Positions 11,401 through 23,822 of a DNA stretch of 64,000 nt are shown here, piece after piece. The translations under genes and the position numbers were made by a program. Source of the DNA: Entonaema liquescens (taxonomy: Eukaryota > Ascomycota > Sordariomycetes > Xylariales > Xylariaceae); assembly GCA_902805475.1 (NCBI GenBank), contig CADCSX010000001.1, forward strand, positions 2,170,001-2,234,000, in the 5' to 3' direction. Within the stretch, counting starts at the first letter, position 1. Each line of letters begins with the position of its first letter. The notes under the pieces are model-generated. The model saw only the letters and a list, made by a program, of their open reading frames with translations, was not told where the DNA came from and did no database searches.

Positions 11401-13627
11401 CCAGAATTGGCCTGAAATTTTAATGTTATGTACATGCATAATGTACCTACATATGATACATAGTGCTTTCCTAACTTCCTGTCAGCGCGCATTAGTACAT
11501 TTGAAGATACCAAATTTTGGAACGGCAGGTACGCCAGGTACATGTATCGTATGGGGTTAAGCAAGTGTAGCAGGGATATTCGTATGTACATGATCCGCAA
11601 CAATTACTGAGATGCTTACCTAGGTACCTAGTTGCTTTGCTTTTCGTGGGTTGACTGTCGATCACTACGCAAACAAATCCTAACAGAAAAAGTTCGGTTT
11701 ACGTACGTGCATTAAATTGTTAATGGAGAAATAAGGTTAAAGAAAATACTGGTACCAGGAATATAGGTACAGTTAGAATACCGTCCTGCCTGCTAGAGAC
11801 GGTTAGTCTTCTTTTTCCTTGGCCCCCGCAGCGCATGCTGCACAGTAATATGGCCCGAATATAAGCTGCCGGCGGTACATGATAGAAAAAGTCGTGGACT
11901 CCCTTTTGTCAGAGCCTAGACTTTGAAAAGACAACGGTTAGGTCGTTTCCCCCAGGGGTTCGCTCGTGAGGGACCCTTGCGAATAAACTGGGCACCGAGG
12001 GGAGGTTTGGACGGAACGCACGGGTGCGAAACAAGCGGAAAGTTGGGCATCTGCAACGTACATAATGGAATACATGGGGTCACCTATGGGAATTGGATGT
12101 ATGGTAGTAACGAATGCCAGTAAATGCTAGTAGATGCTAGTAGATGCAGTAAAATCCAGGTAAAAAAAAGCCAGGTAAAAAAGCCAGGTAAAAAGGAAGG
12201 TACATATGTAGGTAAGTACATGTGTAAATACAAGTTGGATGTATAGAAGTACTTTCTCTTATGGTACCATCCGTGGTGGAAGCAGCAACTTTTTTGAGCT
12301 TGGACTTGAACGCAGCTAGAGAATGCCGTTACGCTACCTGCATTGCCGAGCCTTAACTTACATATAAGTACTAAACTGTACATTAGCGAAACTATATTTT
12401 GTCAAGTCGTAGCTACCTTAGAACCTGCCTTAGACTGGCTCGCCTGCTTTGCCGGTAGCATTGGCAAATGGGATCGCGTCCTGCAAATCTGGTGTAAGAG
12501 CCTTAAAGACAACACAGCAACCTCTTCGAATTCAACCCGATGTGCTTTGACGCCGGACTTCTAACCTTGCCCGTCTCTGCCAGTCTTCACCAGTCTTCTT
12601 TACACCAGCTACACCCTTTAAACTAAACACTAACGGCTGATCAAACAATAACGGTATATTCCTCGGTATCCCTTGGGCCACTACGAACCGACCTTACCTT
12701 TCCTCTATCCGTTTTTACCCTCCACTTCGAAAGCCCAAGCTTTAAAGCCCGAGGAGAACGGGACCGATCATTAAGATAAGGACTTGGGGACTTATTATCC
12801 CCGCCACCCGTCACTCGTCACCCGTCACCCGAACTCCGTCAAAATACGTCAAAACGACTTATACACTTGGTTACTCTTAGGTACTCAAGTGATATAGGCC
12901 CTCTACTTAGCTTCCAGCCCTACGCTATATGACAAGCTGGTCGCTCTTGATGTCCCCTCTGGTTACCGCTGCCCCGTACCCCATAATCGGTATACTTACC
13001 CAGTGGCTACCATTGCTCTCTCGCATTGCGTATGCCGGCCCTTGTTCACCACTGCACCGAGCCGAGAGACTAAAGGCCGTTGTGACACCACAAAGCAACG
13101 TCCCTCTTAACTGGCAAGTCGCTGCGACGTGTGTAAGAGATACCTGACTGGTTTCTACCTTTCTACCACGGTCCTCCGCGCGAGACGACCGCCTCAATCT
13201 CGCCATCCTCTTTTCCTGGAGATTACACGAAACCTGTTCTAGGGCCAGCTTGTATGACTCGCCCACCTATCCGACGGTGACAGCGGGATCTTGGTCATAC
13301 AATACTCGGCTATCCAGAGACACCTCGTTGGCTCGTCCACCTGGGCCTTCCCGTAACCGTCCTGAACAGGCGACTACTAATTCAGTCGCGAAGCACCAAT
13401 TTCGGAACTTGCCATCCCATCAGACTCGCTTTTGGAGCCCTGTCGGGACACGACGTCCTGTTCGTCCCCGGGTTTTTGTTGGCGCCCTCCGAAACAAGCA
13501 TTTAGCTGGTGCTGGTTGACTCTTATTAGAAAAAAAAAAAAGAAAGAAAAGTCTTGGCTTATGGGTCGAAGTTGGATCTTTTCCGTTGAACAGCAGTAGC
13601 ATCCTTCAGAAGTGGACATCGAATCAA
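8430..13627. other. Gene-poor 5.2 kb region upstream of EED and the PAS gene
   Basis: This is the shared upstream region of two divergent genes. It contains a 7-bp tandem repeat, short repeats of AGCCAGGTAAAA near 12160-12200 and of GTCACCC near 12795-12830, and several copies of the palindromic TACCTAGGTA-type motif. A 197-codon minus-strand frame at 9454-10047 has no recognisable motif and a composition rich in Ser, Arg, Cys and Thr, so I do not call it. A short stretch near 10645-10710 reads like coding sequence, but no exon chain could be built. Confidence 0.45.
8684..8732. repeat. Tandem repeat, seven copies of a 7-mer (TTAATCG/TTGATCG)
   Basis: Seven exact-length copies of TTRATCG stand head to tail, four with A and three with G at the third position, starting about 250 bp upstream of the EED start codon. 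It is a simple microsatellite; any effect on EED expression is speculation. Confidence 0.9.
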
Positions 13628-15671
13628 ATGGAGCAGACATTTATGACCATCCACAGTTAGTACCCTTGATGTTCAGGCATGACGGAGACACGATCCTCCT
13701 ACATAGGCAACACGCTCCACCTTGCGCCGTTGATACTCCGCTAGCTAAGCCGCGGCTAATAATTACTACTCTACAGACCTGTCGCCCGACGCCAACATCC
13801 TCTTCGTTTCTGAGTCCGTCGTCGATATTCTAGGGTACCAGCCGCAAGATGTGCAAGGCAAATCATGCTTCGATTACTTCCACCCGGAGGAGGTCCCGTT
13901 CGCGCGCTCCATACATAGCAGGGGCGTCCTTCTCGACAAAGCTGCGGTTTTGCACTACGCCCGGATCATGTCGAGCGACGGCCAATGGGTAAGCTGCGAG
14001 TGCTGCTTTACGATAGTTCACGACGTTCTGGTGGCTTGCACGAGTATCTACAGACGTGGTGAAAGAAGTAAGAGTACGTTCCAGATGCCTTATCACGTCG
14101 TAGATTAGGTCGTGCTAGCTACTGACGGTCTTCCAGGACGGGCCATAGAAGCACCCCAGATCCGGCGAATATTCTCATCCTCGCCGAGGGATCCTCGATA
14201 TCATATGCTCGAACATCTATCGCCCAAATTCAAAATGCAGCCTATGGAGAGGGAACCACGCGCTGCTCTCATACTAAATAGGTTCACCAGGACCCTGTCG
14301 GTTATGTTCGCGACTAACGCAGTCTCGTCGATTCTCGGGGTGAGACCGGATCAGATCAAGGACAAGAGTTTCTACGAATGCATCGCAGAAAACTGCCTTG
14401 CAGATGCTATCAAGTGCTTAGAAAGCGCTAAGGCTAATGATTCTATTGCTTATCTGCGGTTTTGGTATCGTGATCCTCGAAGGGAGGAAGATTTTGAGGA
14501 TGAGGATGAAGACGACGACGACGAAGAAGATGACGAGGAAACAGAGGACGAGCAAGATGGCGAATTAACTAAGGATGACGAGAAATTAAATGGCCACATT
14601 CATGCTGAAAACGCTATGGATGTAGACCACGACGAAAGTTTCGGTATCAAGATAAAAACCGAAGCTAGTGTGAGCCCAGAGATCTCCAAAGCCGCCATTC
14701 TCGCCAACGGAGAAGCTGAGATCTTTTCTGGGGCGTATCAAATGTCAGAAGAAGCCTGCCACAGGGTTCCCACCCCGGCGATGCGGACTAACGGACGGCG
14801 GAGGAGGAATCGAAACCCGATCCCCACGTTTGAGCTGGAGGCCGTCGTGTCATGCACTTCGGACGGTTTAGTGGTCGTGCTGAGAAAGGCTCGACCGCCG
14901 ATCCCTTCTCTCCACCCGCCTCTGCTTCCTGTTGATTTTGAGAATGGGCTCTTTGCTGCGCCTTGGAGCGAGCAACCCATTCGGCCTTACTACCCTCCAG
15001 AACATTTTTACACGTTTCGACCACCGCTCCTGCCGCAATACATGCCTCTACGGGAACATGTCAAAGCAGCGGGAGGACCACCAGTCGAACAGCTGATGAG
15101 GTCGATCCGAGACGTGGCCGTGTTCGCATGGGCACTGGTAGGCATCAACGGGAACTATGCAGCGTACGGACGCGGAATACCGAGGGATAGCTCGCAGCCC
15201 CAAGACGAATTACCAGCACCAGGCTCCAAAGCACCGATGCCACCACACAGCGGGTTTGAGTCGCAGCCACCCCAACATTGGGGGAGCCGTTCTCCGTCGG
15301 AGGGTCGCCTAATCGAAGCGAACATGCCCTCGGACGGAAGTTACGTGTCTGGCTTTAATGCCGAGGTTTCACAGGGAGGTTACGGTCCTACTCCAACAGA
15401 GTTGAACAACAGAAGTCCAGGTTACTCGGGTATGCCGGCGTGGCCGCGCTCAGGGCCGTACACGCCTGCGCTCGAACCCTGGCAAGCATACCCACAGACG
15501 CAACAGCCACCTCAGCTCCCGTCATCCGGATTCAATCCGCACGCGGCGGAGCCGTGGGCAGAAGCATCAGCTTCGTATGCTAGGCAGCATACGACTAATC
15601 ACGCGATACCCACGACGCAGGCACGCGGATTCAGGGATAACCCGCGAGGCTACAGGAGCATGTGGCCATAG
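13628..15671 (+). CDS. Conserved fungal two-PAS-domain protein
   Basis: Three exons, 13628-13655, 13777-14067 and 14137-15671, join in phase to a 617-residue product. The first PAS domain (about residues 9-105) contains NILFVSESVVDILGYQPQDV and FDYFHPEEVPFARSIHSRGV, close to white-collar-type PAS modules. A second PAS-like segment (about 140-210) has LILNRFTRTLSVMFATN and RPDQIKDKSFYECI. Then follow an acidic tract (EDEDEDDDDEEDDEE and neighbours), a basic RRRRNR patch and a proline/glutamine-rich tail. PAS domains sense ligands, redox state or light or mediate dimerisation. No GATA zinc finger or kinase domain is present, so it is not white collar-1 or a histidine kinase. I recognise it as a conserved but unnamed ascomycete family. 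The first exon encodes only ten residues, MEQTFMTIH and a split Asn codon, and the start is well supported by phase. Confidence 0.85.
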
Positions 15672-16667
15672 GCCGTAAAGCATTTATTTTGAACTTTTGT
15701 GTATTAATCAAGCGGTCACCATGGGTAGAGGCTTAATTGTTCAGCCTCGCTTAGGCGTTCTGGGAGAATCATGAAGCATGAAGTAAGGCGGGGGGGCATG
15801 TTTTAATGGCTATCGTATTACGCGAAACCTGGTTCATACGAGAGATGGAATTTACATACGAGGCAATTTCGGGGGAGATATCACAAAGAGGGCTTTTCAC
15901 GATTGTTACGGTGGATGTTGAAGGGTAGGATAACATCTATAGTACAGAGATCCAGGCTCTGAAAAGCGGACAACAGGCGCTGAAAAAAAAAATTCGAGAT
16001 ACCCGCGCCGGATGGGATATGTTGTCGCATATAATTGGCAAAGGATAATGCAATATTTGAGATTGACTTGACATGGCATGTTGGATTCCCATATGTGACT
16101 TTCCTCATCTAGCTGGGATACCACGAACTGTATGGGTTATACAGGCGGAGAGTTGGTGTTGGTGGGTTTGAATCGGTCGAACGGCTCGGTGATCCGCTCA
16201 GCGTGATACCTCGCTTGAACTCATCCTTCTTGCTTTGCTTTGATTTTCACGGCAAATAGACGGACGAAATGCAGCAGTGGCACATTGACTGAAACAAACT
16301 GGAACCATGGAACTCTTGTGGTTGATAAAAGTATCTGCATTACGTACATGCGTTTATGTGGTAGGTACGAAAATACGAAAATACGAAAGTACAGTAGGTA
16401 CATGCATAGGTACAGATTAGATTGAGAAGGTCCACGTGGGAGCTTGGACCACTTGAGGTAGCTTAGACTTAGAATTGACACGGTGGTACCCTGAAAGCTC
16501 TCCAAATGAAATCAACTACATGTAATCGACGACTTTTGACGTAACGAGAGCTAAGCGTATCATCCCTCCCCATTGCGATAGGAAACGATAGACCATTGAT
16601 CGGAGGTGCTGTTGTGATATTTAGAGAGTAGCTTGTTGCGGCTGCTATCGAGCACATACCACCCAAA
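15672..16667. other. Intergenic region, nothing recognised
   Basis: The 1 kb between the PAS gene and the Yip4-like gene contains the 3' end of the former and the promoter of the latter. A few TACATG/GTAGGTAC copies and three copies of AAATACG (16370-16387) are visible, nothing else. Confidence 0.45.
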
Positions 16668-17744
16668 ATGGCATCGGCTAGCCATCACTATGACAGTCCT
16701 CAAATCGAAGATGACGACTTAATCGACCCTGATGATGGTGAGTTATTCCATGCCACAGGGAGCAAGCATCGAGCTCGATTCTATACCGTACCTGTTTCCA
16801 TCGCCAGACTGACACCAGCCCAGCGGACCTCAACGACTTCGACGACCCCTCTCGCACGCACAATCGCAGCGCGAGCCTCTCACAGGCAACATCAGCGGCT
16901 CCTCGTCATCGCGGCCCCTCAACGAAAACTTCCTAACATCGCGGATCCCCGGGGAGGACCGGCGAGCGCCGCAAAACACGATCGACGAGTCGGTCTGGGA
17001 CACGCTGCGGCGGGACCTGCTCGCCGTGTGGTCTAAGATGCGCGAGGTGCTGTACCCGCGGTACCTGTTCGGCGGGACCATGTTCGAGAGCGCCGACGGC
17101 CTGCGCGGCGCCTATGCGAACCTGCGCGGCGCCGGGCTCGCCGGCGCCAGGGAGGAGCTGACGAGCCTGGCTGGCCGCGTCATGGACCCAGAGAGCCTGC
17201 TTAATCAGAATAACATGAGCCCCGGGCTGCGCGACTGGGACCTCTGGGGCCCGCTGATCTTCTGCCTGGTGCTCTCCACGCTGCTGAGCTACTGCTCGGC
17301 GGAGGGCCAGAAGGATATCGTGTTCAGCGGAGTTTTTGCTATCGTGTGGATTGGGGAGGCGGTGGTGACGCTGCAGATTAAGTTGTTGGGTGGGAATATG
17401 TGAGTGTTTTTTTTTTTTCCTCATTTGCCTCGGTTTCGCAGATGAGATTGAGATGGCAGGATGGAGAGACAAGTGTGCTAATAGATTACGGCAGCTCGTT
17501 TGCGCAAAGCGTGTGCATCATCGGATATACGCTGTTCCCGCTGGTCCTCGCGTCCCTCATGTCGGCTCTAGGTCTCCCTACGATCCCAAGAATTCCCGTT
17601 TACCTCGTGCTGGTAGCCTGGTCGATGGCTGCAGGTGTCAGCATCTTGGGTGGAAGCGGTGTCGTCAAGAACCGCGTTGGAATCGCTGTTTACCCCCTAT
17701 TCGTGTTCTACCTCGGACTGGGATGTCTTTGTTTCATCAGCTAG
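16668..17744 (+). CDS. Yip1-domain Golgi membrane protein, Yip4/YIPF6-like
   Basis: Yip1-family proteins sit in Golgi and ER-exit membranes and bind Rab GTPases. The core is clear: SVWDTLRRDLLAVWSKMREVLYPR, then a Yip1 domain with about five membrane segments (LWGPLIFCLVLSTLLSY, IVFSGVFAIVWIGEAVVTL, the SFAQSVCIIGYTLFPLV segment, IPVYLVLVAWSMAAGVSIL and a final VYPLFVFYLGLGCLCFIS). The last intron is 17400-17494. The N-terminal intron is ambiguous. Either it runs 16738-16885 (277 residues, no frame problem), or it ends at 16823 and one base is missing from the CCCC run at 16846-16849. The second model keeps family-like sequence DLNDFDDP and EPLTGNISGSSSSRPL in one protein of 298 residues, and I think it more likely. 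Confidence 0.85.
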
Positions 17745-18203
17745 GCGCCGCGCGTGTAGTAGAGATGGGTTGGTCAGTCGGGGAGCCGATCGTGATGTGG
17801 ATTTGCATGGGCTGGCGCGCGGTATCTTATGTACAACGGTTCTATAGCTATCTTTTCTCTTCGAATCGCGCGATTGCTTGCTTGTACTCTAGGTCTCGTT
17901 GTATGATCAAAATGAGCTGTGGCATAATTATTGCTATTCACTATGAGCTATGATATCTACCTGACGACTATCGTCGTGATGGATTATACGTACTGGCGTT
18001 TATGGTATTAGAGTGCGGCGAGATGGAATAAGGTGCTTCCTTCGGTGTTGTGCCTACGATTTTCTTGCCTATAGTGGCGTATATCTTACTCGATGATTAT
18101 CCTATGCAAGTAGACATGTAGTGAAAACTCCGTAGTGCTCGTGCAAATAATGGTTCGTATTTCTCGGGGTATCTACTCTGAAGAGACAATAACAACCATA
18201 CAA
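17745..18203. other. Convergent 3' region between YIP4-like gene and RRN11
   Basis: This 460-bp tail-to-tail gap holds the 3' ends of two converging genes. No further feature is visible. Confidence 0.5.
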
Positions 18204-19561
18204 CTACCACCCGGCGCCACCTCCATCCATCTCTTCATCCTCACTCTCATCTACAAACTTCCTTACCCAACTATCCGCTCCTCCTTCCCCTTCCGCCTCT
18301 CCCTCCCCTCCCCCGTCCAACACCTTCCGAAACAGCATCCTCGCCCTATCCTGCTCGTCCCTCCTCCTCGCCAGCGCAGCATGGTCCTCCGCCGTCTCAG
18401 CACGCATCCGTAGACCACCCTCGCTGCTCTTACCCTTACCTTTCTTCTTCCTCTTTTTCTTTTCACCTTTTGAGATATCGTCGTCGTCGTTGATAAGTCG
18501 TGCTGGCAGACATAAATCCCCACAAACAGCGCCAAGTGCGCTCTGAGCCGCAGCAGTCCGCGGTGCGCCCCGTACGGCGCGTTCTCCATCACCTGGTCCA
18601 TCTGCTTGGCGATTGCCTCGGCGGCAGCGAGCGCGCGAGCGCGTATCTCGTCGCGGGCGGCGTACATGGCTTCCCTTCTTGCCTCCTCCATATTCTCCCT
18701 ATGCGACTCGAACGCCTCGTCCGAAAACACCATATCCGCACCACCACCACCACCAAACCCCTCCTCTTCTTCCGCTTCTTCTTCCCGCCGCCGCTGCTGC
18801 ATCGCGGCGCGCATCTCCGCGTCCACATTGTACGCCTCGATGCCGAAGAGCGCGGGCCAGAAATCTAGCGCGCTGGTGAGGTGCGGGCGGTGCGGGTCGT
18901 GCGGGTGCTGCTGGACCAGCGTCTCGAAGTACGTCTTTACCCTGTCGACGTTAGCGGCCGAGCCCCATCGACGGAAATCCGCATCCCTTTCCTTCTCCCG
19001 CTCCTGCTCCTGCTCCTGCTCCCCGTCCCGCATCAGGATCTCGGATCCTATAGCCCACAGCCCGGCGTGGCGGATATCCACGTCCCTGGTCCGCACGAGG
19101 AGCCCGAAGGCGCGCTTCGCCCGCGCGATGTCGCCCGACCCGAGACACCGGTGCAGGATCGCCGTCAGCGTGCTGAGGTGCTTGAGCCGCTCCGAGTGCT
19201 GCTTCGACGTGGCGCGCTCGTCGGGCTTCTCGGCGCCGCTTTCGTCGTCTTTGCTGGTATCGCGTCTCCTGCGCCGTCTGCCCTCGGGTGGAAGCGGCTT
19301 GTGTGGGAATAAGGGGTTCGCCTTGGACGGGATCTCATCCGCGGGCGATAGTCCAGCGACGGCAAGCTGCCGGAGGGTATCTGGACTGTGGCTGAGAGGG
19401 TTGATGGAGTCCGAGGGGAGACGTGAGGAGGGCGTGTTCCATTCGGACTCGAGCCAGACCTCCTCTTCGTTTTTTTGATTATCTTCTGTCTTTTTGCGTT
19501 TGTTTATGCGGTGTTGTGCACCGAGGCGATAGCCCGGCACCGGGAGAGCGAAAGGTCCCAT
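18204..19561 (-). CDS. RRN11: RNA polymerase I-specific initiation factor Rrn11, with apparent frameshift
   Basis: Rrn11 belongs to the core factor that recruits RNA polymerase I to the rDNA promoter in the nucleolus. The single-exon reading has the family core SERLKHLSTLTAILHRCLGSGDIARAKRAFGLL, then DVDIRHAGLWAIGSEILMR, RVKTYFETLVQQHPHDPHRPH and ALDFWPALFGIEAY. At LRLRAHLALFVG the frame is lost at a GGGG run (CCCC at 18518-18521 on the plus strand). One extra base would continue into GDLCLPARLINDDDD and a lysine-rich tract, then MRAETAEDHAALARRRDEQD and an acidic end at 18204, about 452 residues in all. Read literally, the protein instead ends in an arginine-rich tail that does not look like natural sequence. 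I therefore treat this as an assembly indel or a real one-base deletion. Family call is from motifs; the frameshift is seen directly. Confidence 0.82.
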
Positions 19562-20540
19562 GATGCTTTGTTCACTTTTACGTAGACGTGTGCATTCAGG
19601 GTTCTATCGGGATTATATGTAATTTTTCTCGGAGTCATATACCAATTGCAGAGATGTCTTAATTCGTATAAACCTTTTAGTTAACCTGGGAAGGATAGAA
19701 TTGTTAGTGTTGTGTTCCTCGAACTTGAAATCAGCTCCAATATTTCTCAGCTTTGCGCTATCAGGGCGTTGGCGGGCCGAGCCGCTCTTGCATTAGCGTC
19801 TATTATCCTCAATCATAACAATCATCACCATCATCGTCGCCTTTCATGAGACTCTTTTTAAAATAATCTTAATCGTCATGTAGGTAATTGTGTGATGGTT
19901 CTTAAATAAATTCTAGGCTATGTGGTGGTTATTGATGCTTGTGTTCTTCGTTCTTAAAAGTCGTAATTGGTAGTTATACTATGGTCTTCTTAGTCTGTGC
20001 GTATAAATTCAATGCATTATGTCTGAGCAAAACTTGGGCGAAATACATAATGATACAATATCTAGGCCGTGGATATATGGAGGCAATTTTGGATATTCAA
20101 ACAACTTTTCAAAAGGGACTAGACTATAATACTTGAGGCATACCATGACCACTCGTAATATAACAATCAAGGGAATCCTGACTACTAGTTACAGCGTGCT
20201 TGATTGGTAAGTATAATCATCTACCTATTCGTGGTGATGAATTGAAATCTATAAGGGTCTCCCGGGTGTCAATCCAGGCCCAATGAGACGGGGTTACTGA
20301 GAGTAAACCCAGCATCAGACTCCCTCTGAGCTACAGGGTCACCATCTCATGAATAATTAGGCAATAGGCACGGCACTTAATTATTGTTTCGTGCAGTAGT
20401 AGCATTAGCAACGTCCTAAACGTAAACCACCTTCCGTATGTACATGCTTTTATCTACTATAAACCTGCTTCACGATATCTCCGGAAGCAAATCTACGGAA
20501 ACTCTCTGCTGTAGCGTAAAACCCGACAACGCAAATTCGT
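19562..20540. other. Intergenic region with a tRNA-like element
   Basis: This is the upstream side of RRN11 and the downstream side of the complex I gene. Apart from the tRNA-like element near 20.3 kb I see only AT-rich non-coding sequence. Confidence 0.45.
20253..20343 (-). other. tRNA-derived pseudogene or SINE-like element
   Basis: The minus strand has a good Pol III A box (TAGCTCAGAGGGAG) followed, about 50 nt later, by a B-box-like GGATTGACACC and a T-arm-like CCTGG/CCGGG pairing. It also has a strong internal hairpin GGGTTTACTCTCAGTAACCC. The acceptor stem does not close: GACCCTG has no matching 3' strand, so this is not a working tRNA. It could be a decayed tRNA or the head of a short interspersed element. 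A 3' tail or target-site duplication is not evident. Confidence 0.45.
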
Positions 20541-21421
20541 CTATTGCGAGCCCCGTTCAAAATAGGTCCATTGGCCCTCGGCGGGCTTCTCTTCTAGCTC
20601 CTCCCATCTGTCGTCCTAGTCAGTAACGCCGCATCTCCCGCAGAAAGGCGACGAGGAGTAACTTACACCTTGTTTTCTTGCATGATATCCACCAGCCTCA
20701 ACTCGTTCTCAGCCACTCGTACCACCTCCTCAATCAGGCCACTTCCGATCTTATTCTCGATCTCCTCGATCCTAGCCACCCCATACGTCAGCAAGCCCGA
20801 AGCTACCCAAGTGTACCTATGTAAAGACAAAAGCAGGGGAACAACTCACTGGTCGGCAGTCAACTGCGGCTCGGGCTCCCACTTGACCTTGGCATCCGGG
20901 CCGTCCGTCGGCGGGCGAGTATACAAGAACTCATGGTCCTGCCTATCCTCAGGCCCCTTCAACCCCTCGGACCCGGGGCCCTCGTCGCGCTCGCCGTTCC
21001 ACTCGTCGTACCGCTCGTCCTGCGGCGGCGGCACGGACCGGTGCACGAACCACTTGCCGCCCGACTTGACCTGGAGGGCGAGCGAGCCCTCGGCGGGGGT
21101 CGCCGTGCCGACGGTCGACACGCGGAACCGCGCGGGGTTCTCCTCGGCGATCTTGCGCGCGCGCGCCGCCCACTCCGCGTACCCGGGGGGCTCGGCTGCT
21201 TCCACGATCGCCAGTCGGTGCTTGGTGAGCGCTTCGATGGACTGCCGGTACAGCGAGGACTCCGGGATGTCCTGGAGCTTCTCGAGCGTGCGCGTGTACA
21301 GGTAGAGCAGAGAGGATCGCGGCGAGGGGTGCGTGTGCAGGCCCGTGAGGCCCGTCGCCGTGCCGGGCTCGAGGTACCGCGCGGGCTTGACGGCCGCGAA
21401 GAGTCGGAGTGTCCGCCGCAT
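20541..21421 (-). CDS. NADH:ubiquinone oxidoreductase 29.9 kDa subunit (NDUFA5 type), mitochondrial complex I
   Basis: This is the fungal counterpart of the B13/NDUFA5 subunit of the peripheral arm of mitochondrial complex I. Three exons, 21421-20850, 20816-20667 and 20607-20541, join in phase to 262 residues. The N-terminus (MRRTLRLFAAVKPARYLEP) suits mitochondrial import. ETC_C1 NDUFA5 features are GLTGLHTHPSPRSSLLYLYTRTLEKLQDIPE, YRQSIEALTKHRLAIVEAAEP and YAEWAARARKIAEENP. The C-terminal part (GLIEEVVRVAENELRLVDIM) and final exon WEELEEKPAEGQWTYFERGSQ match the fungal-specific extension. A TTG nine bases upstream is in frame, but the ATG is the sensible start. Both introns have GTGAGT or GTAAGT donors. 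Confidence 0.92.
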
Positions 21422-21829
21422 CGTGCGCAAGGTGTATTTGGCTGCTTGTTCGAACAGGAATTAGGGGAAGAGAAGTCCAGCCCAATTGGTGGTATTCGGT
21501 TTCTATCTTCTTGTGAGAGGTTTACAGCTTGAAAACGTCAGAGCTCCAAAGGTCACATGATATCACCCAATGAGAGTTATCGAATTGTTAAGTCCCCGAT
21601 ATGCCCTTATCCGGACCTGCTACAACTTAATTACTTTGGGGCCAAACTGCTTCAAAAGTTCACCCTAACCTCTAACTTGATGTGGTAACATATGGGGCAG
21701 CTTCTTATGCTGGGTTGGACTCAGTATCTTCAATCGCTAAAATATAGGGCACCGCGCTCACTAAGTCCTCTATAACTACAGTGCACCATGGCTACTGAAA
21801 GTTGTATCATGCACGTCCATCAAAAGACG
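21422..21829. other. Promoter side of the complex I gene and edge of AT island 1
   Basis: About 400 bp of ordinary composition separate the gene from the abrupt start of the AT island. No feature is recognised. Confidence 0.45.
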
Positions 21830-23822
21830 CAATTCCAAATTAATTAATATTAACTTTTTTTTTATCTTTTTCATTACATTAAAAATAAAATATTAATATT
21901 TAATTAAATATGCGTTTGTTAAATTTTTTTAAGTTTTTTTTTTATTAAATAACGTAATTATAAATATTATAAAAATTTCGAAAAAATAAAAATTTAAATT
22001 AATTTTTTAAATTTTAATTAAAATAAATATATTATATTAAATAAACCCCATTTAATAATATATATAAGTAATTATTATTAAATATATTATTTATTTTAAA
22101 AATAATTATATACGTAAAAAAAATTAAATAAAATATTTTAATAAATAATTTTTAATTTTTAATTTTTATTATATCGTTTTATCGTTATAATATTAAATTT
22201 TAATTTTTATTTATATTTATATTATTTAAATTTTAATAATTTTTATTAATTAATTTTTATAATTATATAAAATTATAATACGTATAATTTTTTATATAAA
22301 ATTTAATTTTAAATATTAATAATTTAATAAAATTAATTTTAAAATTATTATAAAATTTTTATATAATTATATCGTTACGTTTTTTATGTTAATTTTTAAT
22401 TTTTTTTAAAATATAATTTAAATTATTATTTTATTATAATATTTAATTTTTATAATTATAACGATTATTAATTTAATTTATTATAAAATTTATAAATTTA
22501 TATAAACGTTAAAAATTATTTTATTACGTGGATTTAATAATATTTTATATTAAATAAAAAATAATTTAAAATTATTATAATTTAAAATAATAATATAATG
22601 TAAAGTTTTTTATTTATAATATTATAAAAAAAAATTTATATTTTATTTTTTAAATAAATTTTTTTTTAATAACATTATTAACGGTTTATTTTATTATTAA
22701 ACGGTTTAATTATTTATTATTTTAAATAATTAATAAATTTACGAAAAATAAATTTTCGTTTTTTAAATTAAAAATTAAAATAAAATTAATTTATTAAAAC
22801 CACGTTTTAACGTTATTTAAAATTTTATTAAAACCGTAATTGTTATTCCCGTTTAATTTTATTAATTTTATATTATTTAATAAAAAACGAAAAGTTTTTT
22901 TTAATTTATTTAAAATATATTTTAATTTGAAAATTTTAAATATATTATTAACGTAACGTACGATATAATATTTCGGTATTTACGTTAACATTTTACGTAA
23001 ACGTTATATAATTTATTCGATAAACATTTTATTTATATTAATAATGTTCGTAATAATAATTAATAAATTTTTCGTTATTTTTATTAAATTTTTTTTTACG
23101 GTTATAAATTTTTAATATACGAAAATTATTATAATATATATAAAAATTAAAATTATTATAACGTTTTATTTTTTCGTTATTTATATTTAAAAACGTTAAT
23201 TTTTTATTTTTAAATTTAAATATATAATATTTAAATTCGTAATTAACGTTTAAAATATTAAAAATTTAACGATTATTAAAATTTAAATCGTAAATATCGT
23301 TAATAAATTTAATTTTTTAAATTATAATTTTTTTAAAAATATTATTAATTTAAAATAATTTTATATTATAATTATAACGTAATAAATTAATTTAAAAAAA
23401 TAAAAAAATTACGATAATAAACGTTTTTTTTTAAATTATTAATTTATATAAATTTTAAATTTTATTTATTATTACGTTATAATAAAAATCGAATATAAAA
23501 TTATTATATTTTAATGTAAATTAAATAAATTTAACGGTATAATATAATTTTTTTAATTAAAATTTATTTCCATTATTACCGAATTAAAAATAAATTAATT
23601 TAATTATATTTTAACGTATTATTTTAATTTTTAATCCGAAACGGTAAAACGTTTTTATTAACGTATATTAAATTAAGTTTTTATTTTATTTTTTATTATT
23701 TTTTTAATATAATTTTTATATTTTATATAAAATCATTTTTTTATACATTAATTTTAAAAATTAAAAACAATGAAATGGTAATCGATTAAAAATCGATTAA
23801 ATAAGATATGTAAATTTTAATG
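21830..23822. mobile_element. AT island 1: RIP-like relic, parent element not identified
   Basis: Two kilobases of almost pure A+T with sharp edges are inserted between normal single-copy sequences. In the lines I counted by eye, most remaining cytosines sit in CpG (contexts ACG, TCG, CCG), while CpA and CpT are nearly absent. That is what heavy C-to-T mutation sparing CpG would leave, as in RIP of a repeated element. I translated parts of it on the minus strand and found lysine- and asparagine-rich frames with many stops but no recognisable transposase, reverse transcriptase or integrase motif. No terminal repeats or target duplication are evident. Confidence 0.7.

Noticed and set aside
16933..17472. 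179-codon minus-strand frame opposite the Yip4-like gene
   Set aside because: It is a shadow: the plus strand encodes a Yip1 domain with correct membrane segments and splice sites.
18515..18525. Programmed ribosomal frameshifting in RRN11
   Set aside because: The GGGG run lacks a canonical slippery heptamer and downstream structure, and the same kind of break occurs in three other genes, so an assembly indel is a better explanation.
18500..19478. Long plus-strand frames opposite RRN11
   Set aside because: They are shadows of a GC-rich, low-complexity coding region; the minus-strand reading carries the family motifs.
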